From Paracoccaceae bacterium (GTDB lineage Bacteria; Pseudomonadota; Alphaproteobacteria; Rhodobacterales; Rhodobacteraceae), in the NCBI GenBank assembly GCA_024304985.1, contig JAMWZC010000008.1, positions 62,001 through 126,000 of the forward strand: a stretch of DNA of 64,000 nt, given 5' to 3'. The translations under genes and the position numbers were made by a program. Shown here in pieces: positions 36,897-45,245 of the stretch. The stretch's first letter is position 1; each line of letters begins with the position of its first letter. The notes under the pieces were generated by a model that worked only from the letters and a program-made list of their open reading frames with translations, ran no database searches and was not told the DNA's origin.

Positions 36897-37976
36897 ATGA
36901 CACAGGACAGCGACACCACCGATGGCATGGAACGCCGCGATTTCCTCAAGGGCTTTGGCATTGCGGCGGCTGGCGGTCTGGCGGGCACGGTGACGGCGAC
37001 GCAGGCCGAAGCACAGGCCATGTCGCTGGGCTTTGGCCCCTATGCGACAGCATGGAACCCGCAGGATGCCGCGATCCCCGGTCGCCAGAATGTGGTGCCC
37101 ATCGCCGAGGATTATTTCATCCCCGGCCGGTTCGCGGGCAAGACGATCATCGTGACAGGATCGGCCCGCGGCATGGGCGAGGTCGCGGCCCGGCGTCTGG
37201 CCAAGGAAGGTGCGAATGTCGTCGGCGTCGATATCCTCCAAGACCTCGGTGCCTCGGTGGTCGAACAGATCAGGGCCGACGGCGGCAATGCGACCTTCGT
37301 CGGCGGCGACATCTCCGAAGATGCCACCTGCGCGCAGATGGTGCGTGTCGCGGTGGACACCTATGGCGGGCTGGATGGTGCCATCAACAACGCGGGCGTG
37401 ATGGACGCCCTCTTCCCGGACGAACCGATCGACTATCCCAACCAGAAAGACCGCGTCATGGCCCGGATCGACGAGGCGGGGGATGAATATTTCGACCGGG
37501 GGATCAAGGTCAATGTCTACGGCACCTTCTATGCGATGCGTCACCAGATCCGCCAGATGATCGCGCAGAACCGGGGCGGGGCCATCGTCAACGTGGCCTC
37601 GGTTGCAGGCATCCGGGGCTTTGGCGGCACGGTGCCCTATGTCTCGTCGAAACACGCGGTGCAGGGACTGACCAAAACCGCCGCCATCGACTGCGCGGCC
37701 TATGGCATCCGCGTCAACTCGGTCGGCATGGGCACGACCGTGACCCCGATGTTCGAACGCGCCTTCGAGATCATCGGCCAGCGCCGCGAGACAGGCTTCG
37801 CCGATACCGGCATCGGGCTTTATAAAAGCATGAGCCTGCTGCAATTCAGCGATCAGGCCAAGCGCGGCTCGACCGCCGCCGAACAGGTGGCGATCATGCT
37901 GTTCCTACTGTCGCAGGAGGCGTCGAACATCACCGGATCGACCTACAACACCGATGGAGGTTTCACGATCTTCTAA
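36897..37976 (+). CDS. SDR family oxidoreductase with a Tat signal, first of a pair
   Basis: The 359-residue protein has a twin-arginine leader at about residues 11-40 (MERRDFLKGFGIAAAGGLAG, cleavage near AEAQA). A complete SDR domain follows: [33 protein letters not shown] with the catalytic Ser, and YVSSKHAVQG with Tyr/Lys, ending TGSTYNTDGGF. Tat export implies that it folds with NAD(P) in the cytoplasm and then works in the periplasm, which is unusual for this family. The ATG at 36897 follows AAAGGA. The gap after the barrel gene is 38 bases. Confidence 0.87.
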   Translation: MTQDSDTTDGMERRDFLKGFGIAAAGGLAGTVTATQAEAQAMSLGFGPYATAWNPQDAAIPGRQNVVPIAEDYFIPGRFAGKTIIVTGSARGMGEVAARRLAKEGANVVGVDILQDLGASVVEQIRADGGNATFVGGDISEDATCAQMVRVAVDTYGGLDGAINNAGVMDALFPDEPIDYPNQKDRVMARIDEAGDEYFDRGIKVNVYGTFYAMRHQIRQMIAQNRGGAIVNVASVAGIRGFGGTVPYVSSKHAVQGLTKTAAIDCAAYGIRVNSVGMGTTVTPMFERAFEIIGQRRETGFADTGIGLYKSMSLLQFSDQAKRGSTAAEQVAIMLFLLSQEASNITGSTYNTDGGFTIF

Positions 37977-38053
37977 GGTGCAGGCCCGACCCCGTTCCAC
38001 CTCGTGCGTGGTCGGGCTGATTTCCCCTGAACCTTCCAACCGGAGCATGCGAT

Positions 38054-39067
38054 ATGGAAAGACGCGACCTTCTCAAGGGCATGACACTTGCGGCGGGTGC
38101 CATGGCCACCACGGCCAGCCTGACCACGCCACCCGCACAGGCGCAGGTTCCGGGCGGCAGGCCGGGGCGCAACGCCTTGGTGCCGATGCGGCCACTGGAC
38201 CCTGACTATCACATTCCGGGCCGGTTTTCCGGGCGCACCTATATCGTGACCGGTTCAGCCCGCGGCATGGGCGCCGCCGCCGCCATCCGTCTGGCGCGTG
38301 AGGGTGCGAATGTGGTGGGCGTGGACTGGCTCAAGGATCAGGGTGAGGCGACCGATGCCGCGATCCGCGATCTGGGCGGCAACAGCGTGTTCATTCACGG
38401 TGATATCGCCGACCCCGCCACGATGGAGGCTGCCGTGCAGGCTGCTGCCACGACCTATGGCGGGCTGGATGGTGCGATCAACAATGCCGGTGTGATGGAC
38501 GGCGTCTACTCGGGCGAGGCAAATGATTACGACAGCCAGCGCCCCCTGATCTTTGCCCGCATTCACGAGGCGACGCAGGACTATTGGGACAATGTTTTCC
38601 GCACCAATGCGCTGGGCACCTTCCTGTCGCTGCGGGCCGAACTGGGCTATCTGGTCGAACAGGGCAAGGGCGGCGTGATCCTCAACGTCGGCTCCATCGC
38701 CGGGATGACGGGGCTTGCGGGCAACCCCGCCTATGTCGCCAGCAAGCACGCCGTGAACGGTCTGACCCGCAACGCCGCCATTGACTATGCCCCCTACGGC
38801 ATCCGCGTGAATTCGGTGAACATGGCCGCCACCGACACACCGATGGTGGCCCGCGCGGGTGCCATGGTCGCGGCCTCGATGAAAACCAGTCAGGGGCCGA
38901 TGATGGGGTCGATCAAGACCAACAGCATCCTCGCCTGGACCGATCCCGAAAACCGATCCGCAACGGTGGGCGAACAGGTCGGCATGATGCTGTTTCTGCT
39001 GTCGGACGAGGCGTCGAATTTCACCGGCGGCATCTACGCCACGGACGGCGGATGGACGGCCTACTGA
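38054..39067 (+). CDS. SDR family oxidoreductase with a Tat signal, second of a pair
   Basis: The 337-residue paralogue of the preceding gene begins with [20 protein letters not shown], a twin-arginine leader with cleavage near AQAQV. It keeps [37 protein letters not shown] and [10 protein letters not shown], so all catalytic residues are present. The two proteins share the linker IPGRFSG/AG just before the SDR domain. It ends in the start region of the next gene (TGATG overlap). Substrates are unknown. Confidence 0.87.
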   Translation: MERRDLLKGMTLAAGAMATTASLTTPPAQAQVPGGRPGRNALVPMRPLDPDYHIPGRFSGRTYIVTGSARGMGAAAAIRLAREGANVVGVDWLKDQGEATDAAIRDLGGNSVFIHGDIADPATMEAAVQAAATTYGGLDGAINNAGVMDGVYSGEANDYDSQRPLIFARIHEATQDYWDNVFRTNALGTFLSLRAELGYLVEQGKGGVILNVGSIAGMTGLAGNPAYVASKHAVNGLTRNAAIDYAPYGIRVNSVNMAATDTPMVARAGAMVAASMKTSQGPMMGSIKTNSILAWTDPENRSATVGEQVGMMLFLLSDEASNFTGGIYATDGGWTAY

Positions 39068-39582
39068 TGGGTTCGGGACAGGCCCAGCCCCACAGGCATA
39101 CCGACCGGATCAAGGCGATGGACGAAGCCTCCTTCGGGATCATCTATGGCGCGGTCACGGTCCTCAGCCTTCTGATCTCGTTCGAGGCACATCCCGCCAG
39201 CCCCATCCGAGTATCCGTCATTCTGTTCGGCTCGGTCACGGCGATCCTGATGTCCAAGGTCTTTGCCGAGGTCATGGCCGGGGCCATCAGGACGGGCGAC
39301 AGGCCAACCCGCGCTCATATCCGTCAGGCCTGGGACCACAGCCGTGCCGCCCTCGTCGCCGCCAATCTGCCGGCGGCGATCATGCTTGCCTCGGCCTTCG
39401 GCCTGCTTGCCGTCCAGACGGCTGTTGCTCTGTCGCAAGGGTTCTGCGTGGCCCTGCTGATGATCTTCGGCGCGCGTGTGGGCTGGGTGGTTGACCGCGC
39501 CCTGATCTCTGCAATCCTTGGTGCGTGCTGTGCCGGGGGCCTTGGCGTGGTGCTGAGCGCTGCAAAATATCTCTTTCACTGA
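39067..39582 (+). CDS. Hypothetical inner-membrane protein, 171 aa
   Basis: I do not recognise a family. About four hydrophobic helices are seen (FGIIYGAVTVLSLLISF, VILFGSVTAILMSKVFAEVM, AAIMLASAFGLLAVQTAVAL, ISAILGACCAGGLGVVLSAA), with a basic, polar N-terminus and loop. The ATG at 39067 shares a base with the stop codon of the second SDR, so it is translated with that operon. An ATG at 39052 in the same frame is possible. It may be the membrane partner of the exported SDRs, which is a guess from coupling. Confidence 0.6.
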   Translation: MGSGQAQPHRHTDRIKAMDEASFGIIYGAVTVLSLLISFEAHPASPIRVSVILFGSVTAILMSKVFAEVMAGAIRTGDRPTRAHIRQAWDHSRAALVAANLPAAIMLASAFGLLAVQTAVALSQGFCVALLMIFGARVGWVVDRALISAILGACCAGGLGVVLSAAKYLFH

Positions 39583-39624
39583 CAGGGCGTCAATCTTGCG
39601 CCACCCTATTCCAGCACGCAGGCG

Positions 39625-39963
39625 ATGCTCATGAAACTCGGTGTCAATCTTGGCTTTCTCCTGTCCGGGCTGCGTGTCGCGCTTGCGGACCCGCATGTGA
39701 GGGTTCTCATGGGTCTGGTGACGGCCTTGATCGTCGTGGCAACGGTGTTCTATCGACTGGTCGAGCAATGGGCTTGGATCGACGCCCTTTATTTTGCGGT
39801 CGTCACGATCGCGACCGTGGGCTATGGCGACCTTGTGCCGCGCACCGTCCTTGGCAAGCTGTTCACCATCGCCTACATCTTGACCGGGATCGGCCTTTTC
39901 GTGGCTTTCGCGGCGGCCTTGACCCAGCGCATGGTGGCTGCCGCCAGACCGGAGGAGAGATGA
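39625..39963 (+). CDS. Small two-helix potassium channel (Ion_trans_2)
   Basis: The 112-residue protein has two membrane helices (VLMGLVTALIVVATVFYRLV and LFTIAYILTGIGLFVAFAAA) around a pore loop with the filter TVGYGDLVPRT. This is a minimal KcsA-type K+ channel without a regulatory domain. Starts at 39625 and 39631 are both possible. It lies 42 bases after the hypothetical membrane protein in the same direction and ends just before a hairpin with a T-run. Confidence 0.85.
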   Translation: MLMKLGVNLGFLLSGLRVALADPHVRVLMGLVTALIVVATVFYRLVEQWAWIDALYFAVVTIATVGYGDLVPRTVLGKLFTIAYILTGIGLFVAFAAALTQRMVAAARPEER

Positions 39964-39971
39964 TCCGGCGG

Positions 39972-39993
39972 TGTCCCATCGTGGGACATTTTT
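39972..39993 (+). terminator. Short hairpin with T-run after the K+ channel gene
   Basis: TGTCCCA (39972-39978) and TGGGACA (39982-39988) pair around TCG and are followed by TTTTTC. It can serve as the terminator of the barrel-SDR-channel operon. Its three-base spacer also recalls the 9-3-9 palindromes upstream. Confidence 0.5.
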
Positions 39994-40090
39994 CGAGGCC
40001 AATGTTTTCAGACACTTGGCGGCGGCTGTTCAGACAAAATTAACCTGTCGTCCCGCCAGAAGCTCCGCCCGCACTGGGTGACGCCGCATG

Positions 40091-40477
40091 TCAGATCGCC
40101 GCGATAGCCTTGGCCAGAAGGTCGCGCACGTCACCTGCCACCGCGATCAACTTCGCGTTCTCGATCGCCTGCATGGAGGCCACGGGATCAATCGCGCTGA
40201 CCTCCACGCCGCCCTCGACCGCGCGCAGGATCACGTTGCAGGGCAGCATCGCACCGACGCGCGGTTCGATCCCGATGGCCTGATAGGCCATATTCGGATT
40301 GCAGGCCCCGAGAATGCGATAGGCTGGCATGTCGGCGTCCAGCTTGGCCTTCATGGTCTTTTGCACGTCGATCTCGGTCAGGACACCGAAGCCATGCTCG
40401 GCCAGCGCCTTGCGCGTCCGGGTGTCGATGTCGTCGATATTCGCCCCGGTCATCAACCGGGTGATGGTATAGGTCAT
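40091..40477 (-). CDS. DUF302 domain protein
   Basis: The 128-residue soluble protein reads MTYTITRLMTGANIDDIDTR, then ALAEHGFGVLTEIDVQKTMK and YRILGACNPNMAYQAIGIEP, the DUF302 signature. MLPCNVILRAVEGGVEVSAI follows. The biochemical role is unknown. Members often stand beside copper or sulfur oxidation genes, and a cysteine in GACNP could bind metal. It is the last gene of the copper-associated minus-strand series. Confidence 0.85.
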   Translation of the reverse strand: MTYTITRLMTGANIDDIDTRTRKALAEHGFGVLTEIDVQKTMKAKLDADMPAYRILGACNPNMAYQAIGIEPRVGAMLPCNVILRAVEGGVEVSAIDPVASMQAIENAKLIAVAGDVRDLLAKAIAAI

Positions 40478-40496
40478 GCGGATCTCTCTTTCTGGT

Positions 40497-40601
40497 TTAC
40501 TTGCGCAGATACTTGATCAGGGCGGCAATCATCAGACCGACAAGGATCAGGATGACGATCATCCAGAGTCCGCCGAAACCCATGCCATATCCGTTCATCA
40601 T
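40497..40601 (-). CDS. 34-residue single-helix membrane peptide
   Basis: A short frame reads MMNGYGMGFGGLWMIVILIL and then VGLMIAALIKYLRK before a TAA. It has a Gly/Met-rich start, one membrane helix and a basic cytoplasmic tail. AAAGGA lies about nine bases before the ATG, and the gene is 19 bases upstream of DUF302. Similar Met/Gly/Tyr-rich mini-proteins occur in copper and oxidase operons. I have no homologue search to confirm it. Confidence 0.6.
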   Translation of the reverse strand: MMNGYGMGFGGLWMIVILILVGLMIAALIKYLRK

Positions 40602-40791
40602 ATCGGACGTCCTTTCCTACGGTGTGACGTGCCACCCCATGACAACACCCCATGACCTGTAGGGTTCCAGATCCCGGCACCCTGACGCGCTATCGTGCAG
40701 GGGGAACGTCACCTGTAACTCTATCACATGCAGGGCTGCCGATGTGACAAATCTGCTTGCCCGCGATGCCGCCCATCGGAGGGCGAAAGCC

Positions 40792-41217
40792 TCAATTGAT
40801 CCCGTTTACGCGTTGCAGGGCGCGGATATAGGCGACGATATCCATCACCTCGGCCCGCGTCACACCCGAGACGGGGGGCATGTCGCCAAAGCGCCAGTGA
40901 TGCGCCCGCACGCCATTCTGTGCGGCCAGAAGAAAGGACGCATCGCCGTGATGGCTGGGTTCATAGATCTTGTGGACAAGCGGCGGTGCGATATCCTGCC
41001 TGCCCTGCGCGTTTGTCCCGTGGCAACTGGCGCAGGCGGCATCAAAGGCGCGCTGTCCCATCTGCTCTTGTTCGGTGAAGCTGGCGGGGATCTGCACGGC
41101 GACCATCGCATCCCCTGCAAGCGGAGCGTCGGTCGTTTGGGTGTCAGGGGGCTGCATCAGAAGGAATGCCCCGGCGGCTACGGCCAGAAGAGCAATCCCG
41201 AAGAGGGTGCGTTTCAT
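40792..41217 (-). CDS. Periplasmic or membrane-anchored c-type cytochrome
   Basis: The 141-residue protein begins with an uncleaved or late-cleaved signal anchor (MKRTLFGIALLAVAAGAFLL). A single heme-binding CASCH follows with a distal Met in RFGDMPPVSG, so it is a class I cytochrome c. It lies 73 bases after the CusF-like gene in the copper series and may carry electrons to or from the multicopper oxidase; that link is inference. Confidence 0.87.
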   Translation of the reverse strand: MKRTLFGIALLAVAAGAFLLMQPPDTQTTDAPLAGDAMVAVQIPASFTEQEQMGQRAFDAACASCHGTNAQGRQDIAPPLVHKIYEPSHHGDASFLLAAQNGVRAHHWRFGDMPPVSGVTRAEVMDIVAYIRALQRVNGIN

Positions 41218-41290
41218 TGAATGTCCTTCATGCCTTGGGCGCGCATCTGACCGTTCAGCGGGTCAGATGCGGCCATGTCGGGTCATGCGC

Positions 41291-41572
41291 TTATTTCAGC
41301 GCGGTGACCTTCAGCTTGCCTTCGACGCGGTCGGCGGTGAATTCGATCTCGTCACCCTCGGCCATTTGGGCGATCACATCGGCATCGGCGCGGAACACCA
41401 TCGTCATGGCGGGCATGTCGAGGTTGACCAGTTCCTCGTGGATGATCGTGACTTTTCCGGCCTCGGCATCGACTTTCTTCACAACGCCTTTGGTGAAGGT
41501 TTCGGCAAGGGCCAGCGTGCTGGTCAGGGTCAGCGCGAGGGCGGTCATGGTGAGGGTCTTGAGGGTGTTCAT
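41291..41572 (-). CDS. CusF/CopK-like periplasmic copper-binding protein
   Basis: The 93-residue protein has a signal peptide (cleavage near ALAET) and the small CusF barrel: GVVKKVDAEAGKVTIIHEEL, VNLDMPAMTMVFRADAD. The ligands His (IIHEE) and the two Met of MPAMTM match the Cu(I) site of CusF. It is a periplasmic copper chaperone. It lies 24 bases after the cupredoxin gene. Confidence 0.88.
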   Translation of the reverse strand: MNTLKTLTMTALALTLTSTLALAETFTKGVVKKVDAEAGKVTIIHEELVNLDMPAMTMVFRADADVIAQMAEGDEIEFTADRVEGKLKVTALK

Positions 41573-41596
41573 GGTGGTATCCTTTCGGTGAGGGGA

Positions 41597-42073
41597 TCAG
41601 TTGACGGTGATCGGGCCATGCATCCCGGCGTCGTAATGGCCGGGGATCAGGCAGGCGAATTCGAAGGTGCCCTTGTTGGCGAAGGTCCAGAGGATCTCGC
41701 CCGTGGCGCCGGGTTCAAGGCGCACGGCGTTCGGATCGTCATGCTCCATTTCAGGGAATTTCTCCATGAGCGCCTTGTGCTCGATGTTCTTGTCGGGGGA
41801 ATCCATCACGAATTCATGGTCGAGTTCGCCTGCATTGGTCACGACGATGCGCACGGTTTCGCCCGCCGTGAAGTCCAGTTGGGCAGGTTCGAACACCATC
41901 GCGCCATCCGTTGTCTCGCGCATCGTGACTTGGATGGTGCGATCCGCGTCACCATCGGCGGGGGTGCCGATGGCCATCATGTCATGGCCATGCCCGCCGG
42001 CATGGGTGCCGGCAGAAAACGCGGCGCTGGCGAGGGTCAGGGCAATGGTTGTGCCGAGGAGAAATGTTTTCAT
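41597..42073 (-). CDS. Periplasmic cupredoxin (blue copper protein)
   Basis: The 158-residue protein has a signal peptide, a short His/Met-rich segment (HAGGHGHDMM) and a cupredoxin domain. The type 1 copper ligands are His in ELDHEFV and Cys, His and Met in ACLIPGHYDAGM. It probably carries electrons or Cu in the periplasm. The ATG at 42073 is used because AAGGA precedes it and the signal peptide starts there. The multicopper oxidase gene ends 41 bases upstream. Confidence 0.88.
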   Translation of the reverse strand: MKTFLLGTTIALTLASAAFSAGTHAGGHGHDMMAIGTPADGDADRTIQVTMRETTDGAMVFEPAQLDFTAGETVRIVVTNAGELDHEFVMDSPDKNIEHKALMEKFPEMEHDDPNAVRLEPGATGEILWTFANKGTFEFACLIPGHYDAGMHGPITVN

Positions 42074-42114
42074 CTTTGGGGTCCTTTTGGCTGTGATATC
42101 TGACGGCATGGCAA

Positions 42115-43473
42115 TCAGCCCTTGTCGCCGGGTCTTGGGGTCAGGCGGGTTCTCGCGTCATTCACGCGGCTGAATTCGGGCAGTTCGCCCGTCCATTCAT
42201 AGGCCTGCTCGCCGGGTGGGTTTTCATACCAGCCGGGGTCGCTGTAATCGTCGGGGGCAATCCCTTCGCGCACCTTCACGACCGAGAACATGCCGCCCAT
42301 TTCAATCGGGCCATGCGGGCCCCAGCCGGTCATCATCGGCACTGTATTGTCGGGCAGCTCCATCTCCATCGTGCCCATATCCGCCATGCCTGCCGTGCCC
42401 ATCGGCATGTATTCGGGCTGGAAGCTGCGGATCTTGCGCGTGAGGTCGGCCTTGTTCACGCCGATGAAGGTGGGCACGTCATGGCCCATCGCGTTCATCG
42501 TGTGATGCGACTTGTGGCAATGGATCGCCCAGTCGCCCAAGTGATCGGCCGTGAACTCGTAGGCGCGCATCGCGCCCACCGGAATGTCGATGGAGACTTC
42601 GGGCCATTGCGCACTTTCGGGCACCCAGCCGCCATCGGTGCAGGTCACCTTGAAGTCATAGCCATGCATGTGGATCGGATGGTTCGTCATGGTCAGGTTG
42701 CCCACGCGCACGCGGACGCGGTCGCCCTTGTTGACGACCAGAGGGTCGATATCCGGAAAGATCCGGCTGTTCCATGTCCAGAGGTTGAAATCGGTCATCG
42801 TCATGATGCGCGGCACATAGGTGCCGGGGTCGATGTCGAAGGCGTTCAGCATGATCAGGAAATCGCGGTCCACGGGCCGGAAGGTCGGGTCCTTGGGATG
42901 CACGATGAACATGCCCATCATACCCATCGCCATCTGCACCATCTCGTCGGCATGGGGGTGATACATGAAGGTGCCGGATTTGATCAGGTCGAACTCGTAG
43001 ACATAGGTCTTGCCCGGCGGGATCGCCGGATGGCTGAGGCCGCCGACGCCGTCCATGCCGGAAGGCAGGATCAGCCCGTGCCAGTGGATCGTTGTATGTT
43101 CGGGCAGCCTGTTGGTCACGAAGATGCGGACGCGGTCTCCCTCGACCGCCTCGATCGTGGGGCCGGTGGATTGGCCGTTATAGCCCCACAGATGCGCGAC
43201 CATGCCTTCGGCCAGTTCGCGTTCCACAGGTTCGGCGACAAGGTGGAATTCCTTGACGCCGTTGTTCATCCGGTGCGGCAGGGTCCAGCCGTTCAGCGTG
43301 ACCACGGGCGTGTAATCCGGCCCCGATGTGGGGCGCGGCGTTATCTGGGTTGCGGCGCTGTCCATGATGGCGGCTTCGGGCAGGCCCATATTGGCGGTCT
43401 GTCCCCATGATCGGGAGGAGACAAGCGCCGCACCTGCGGCACCCGCCCCCAGCAATTGACGTCTGTTCAACAT
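42115..43473 (-). CDS. Multicopper oxidase with a Tat signal (copper-resistance type)
   Basis: The protein of about 452 residues starts with a twin-arginine leader (MLNRRQLLGAGAAGAALVSS). It has all four copper motifs: TTIHWHGL, MYHPHAD, HPIHMHG and the C-terminal HCHKSHHTMNAMGHD with the type 1 Cys. The last motif is rich in extra His and Met, as in cuprous oxidases. The enzyme should oxidise Cu(I) to less toxic Cu(II) in the periplasm. The ATG at 43473 has AGGA at a good distance, and ATG 43482 is the alternative. The TolC-like gene ends 13 bases upstream. Confidence 0.92.
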   Translation of the reverse strand: MLNRRQLLGAGAAGAALVSSRSWGQTANMGLPEAAIMDSAATQITPRPTSGPDYTPVVTLNGWTLPHRMNNGVKEFHLVAEPVERELAEGMVAHLWGYNGQSTGPTIEAVEGDRVRIFVTNRLPEHTTIHWHGLILPSGMDGVGGLSHPAIPPGKTYVYEFDLIKSGTFMYHPHADEMVQMAMGMMGMFIVHPKDPTFRPVDRDFLIMLNAFDIDPGTYVPRIMTMTDFNLWTWNSRIFPDIDPLVVNKGDRVRVRVGNLTMTNHPIHMHGYDFKVTCTDGGWVPESAQWPEVSIDIPVGAMRAYEFTADHLGDWAIHCHKSHHTMNAMGHDVPTFIGVNKADLTRKIRSFQPEYMPMGTAGMADMGTMEMELPDNTVPMMTGWGPHGPIEMGGMFSVVKVREGIAPDDYSDPGWYENPPGEQAYEWTGELPEFSRVNDARTRLTPRPGDKG

Positions 43474-43486
43474 CTTGTTCATCCTT

Positions 43487-44947
43487 TCAATGTTCGGCAT
43501 CGCCAGCAGCGGCGAGCGCGGCGGGGGCGGAAGGTGAAAAGGCAGCGGAGCCGCCGCCATAGATCGCGGCGGTCAGATCGGCCTCGGCCAGATAGAAGTC
43601 GCGCTTGGCGTTGGCGGCCTGCAACTCGGCGCCCAGCCTGTCGCGGGCGGCGCTGATCAACTCGAAGGTGCTGGTGATCATCCCGTTATAGGAGAGCAGC
43701 CCCTCCTCCTCGACCGTGGCGCGGAGCGGGACCAGAACATCGCGGTAATGCTGCGCGATGCGATGGGTGGCGCGGTATCCGGCTTCGGCGGCGCGGGCCT
43801 CGGACCGGATGTTCACGGCCTTCTGGGCCAGAACATTGGCGGATTGCAGATAGGACAGTTCCGCCTTGCGCATGCGCGCCTTGCCGGTGTCGAAGATCGG
43901 GATCGCGAATTCCAGTTCAAGCTGCGGGCTGGCCTCGGTGCGCCTGCGGCCATCCTCGATCTCGCGCTCGGCCTCGACCCCGGCGATCAGTTCCAGATCG
44001 GTGACCAGACGGGTCCGGTCGGTGAGGCCAAAAGCCGCCGCCTGCGCTTCGAGATCCAGCTTGGCGACGCGCAGATCGACGCGGTTGTTCAGCGCCCGCG
44101 CCTCGATCCCCGCAACAGGCCCGACGCTGCGCGGCAAGGCAGGCAAGGCATCGGGCACCAAATAGGCCACGTCATCGCCCCAGAGCCCCATGAGCCGGGT
44201 CAGTTCCTCCTTGGCGCGGGTGGCGGCCAGCCGGGCCTGTGCCAGTTGTCCGGCCAGTTCCGCGTTGAAGGCGAATTCGCGCGCCTGTCCCGCCTTGTTC
44301 AGGGCGCCCGTCTCGCCCAGACGTTGCGCCAGTTCCGCGCCTGCATCCGAGGTGACCTTGGCCCGTTGCAGATAGCTGACCGTTTCAAAGGCCGCGACAG
44401 CCCTGATCCACGCCGCGCGGGTCTGGTTGGCCAGCGCCAGCGTGTCACCGACGGCCCGCGCCTGTGCCGCGCGGAAGTTCACATCCGCCAGCGCCATGCG
44501 TTGCTGACGGGTTTGTGCGGCCAGCAGGTTGGACGCGATCATCCCCTCGATCGCGCGGTAGGCCCCAAGCTCGGCCGCGCCGATCCCCAGCACGCCGATC
44601 GACACGACCGGATTGACGGGCGTTGCCTCTTGCCATGCGGCGGCGGCTGAAAGGCCGATTTCGGCATAGGATGCCTGCAAGCCCTTGTTGTTCAGAAGCG
44701 CGACCTGCACCGCCGTGTCGGCGGAAATGGTCTTGCCCTGCACGAGGGCGCGCACCTCGCGCTGGATCGCCTCGTTTTCGGCCTGTGTCTGGGCAAAGGC
44801 CGTGCGTTTGCCGATCGCTGCGGATGTCTGGTCGGAGACGGCGGCAAATCCGGCATTTGGGGCGGTGTAGAGGTCGGGCACCGCGCTGGCACAGGCGGCC
44901 AGCAGCAGCGGCAGGCCGAGCATGGCGGGAAGGGTTCTGCCGCGCAT
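43487..44947 (-). CDS. TolC-family outer-membrane lipoprotein
   Basis: The 486-residue protein has a lipobox (LLLAACAS, Cys19) and the duplicated helical outer-membrane efflux domain: DTAVQVALLNNKGLQASYAE, ARALNNRVDLRVAKLDLEAQ, EFAIPIFDTGKARMRKAELS, LISAARDRLGAELQAANAKR. It is of the CusC type by length and lipidation. No RND pump or membrane-fusion protein gene is next to it. It shares one base with the upstream lipoprotein gene. Confidence 0.9.
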   Translation of the reverse strand: MRGRTLPAMLGLPLLLAACASAVPDLYTAPNAGFAAVSDQTSAAIGKRTAFAQTQAENEAIQREVRALVQGKTISADTAVQVALLNNKGLQASYAEIGLSAAAAWQEATPVNPVVSIGVLGIGAAELGAYRAIEGMIASNLLAAQTRQQRMALADVNFRAAQARAVGDTLALANQTRAAWIRAVAAFETVSYLQRAKVTSDAGAELAQRLGETGALNKAGQAREFAFNAELAGQLAQARLAATRAKEELTRLMGLWGDDVAYLVPDALPALPRSVGPVAGIEARALNNRVDLRVAKLDLEAQAAAFGLTDRTRLVTDLELIAGVEAEREIEDGRRRTEASPQLELEFAIPIFDTGKARMRKAELSYLQSANVLAQKAVNIRSEARAAEAGYRATHRIAQHYRDVLVPLRATVEEEGLLSYNGMITSTFELISAARDRLGAELQAANAKRDFYLAEADLTAAIYGGGSAAFSPSAPAALAAAGDAEH

Positions 44948-45168
44948 CAGTTGGCCTCCGATTGTTCGTCATTGACCTGCCGCCAGTCGCGCGGTCCGGA
45001 CGGGGTGCGGTCGGTGTAGTCTGCGAACGGGTCGCGGTAGGTGACGGGTGAAAGGCGCGCGGCATCTGTCGCGGCATTCTGGCTGGTGGTCTGGGGCAAG
45101 GGTGTGACGGCTGGCGCACATGCCCCCAGCACAAGGGCCCCTGCCCCCGCAAGAAAGAAGGATTTCAT
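44947..45168 (-). CDS. Small lipoprotein, 73 aa
   Basis: The protein starts MKSFFLAGAGALVLGACAPA with a clear lipobox (LGAC), then a polar, Pro/Thr-rich chain ending RDWRQVNDEQSEAN. No family is recognised. It overlaps the TolC-like start by one base (TGATG), so it is translated with it and may help its placement or act in copper handling. Confidence 0.75.
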   Translation of the reverse strand: MKSFFLAGAGALVLGACAPAVTPLPQTTSQNAATDAARLSPVTYRDPFADYTDRTPSGPRDWRQVNDEQSEAN

Positions 45169-45245
45169 CTGGATTCCCTGATCATCTGGCGCCCATGCCT
45201 GCATGGACGCGCATCACAACGGTGATCCCGCCTGCGGGATCGCGA

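Noticed and set aside
40602-40791. A MerR-type operator in the gap before the 34-residue peptide gene
   Set aside because: CTGGAACCCTACAG looks like a partial dyad, but no -35/-10 pair with a 19-bp spacer frames it.
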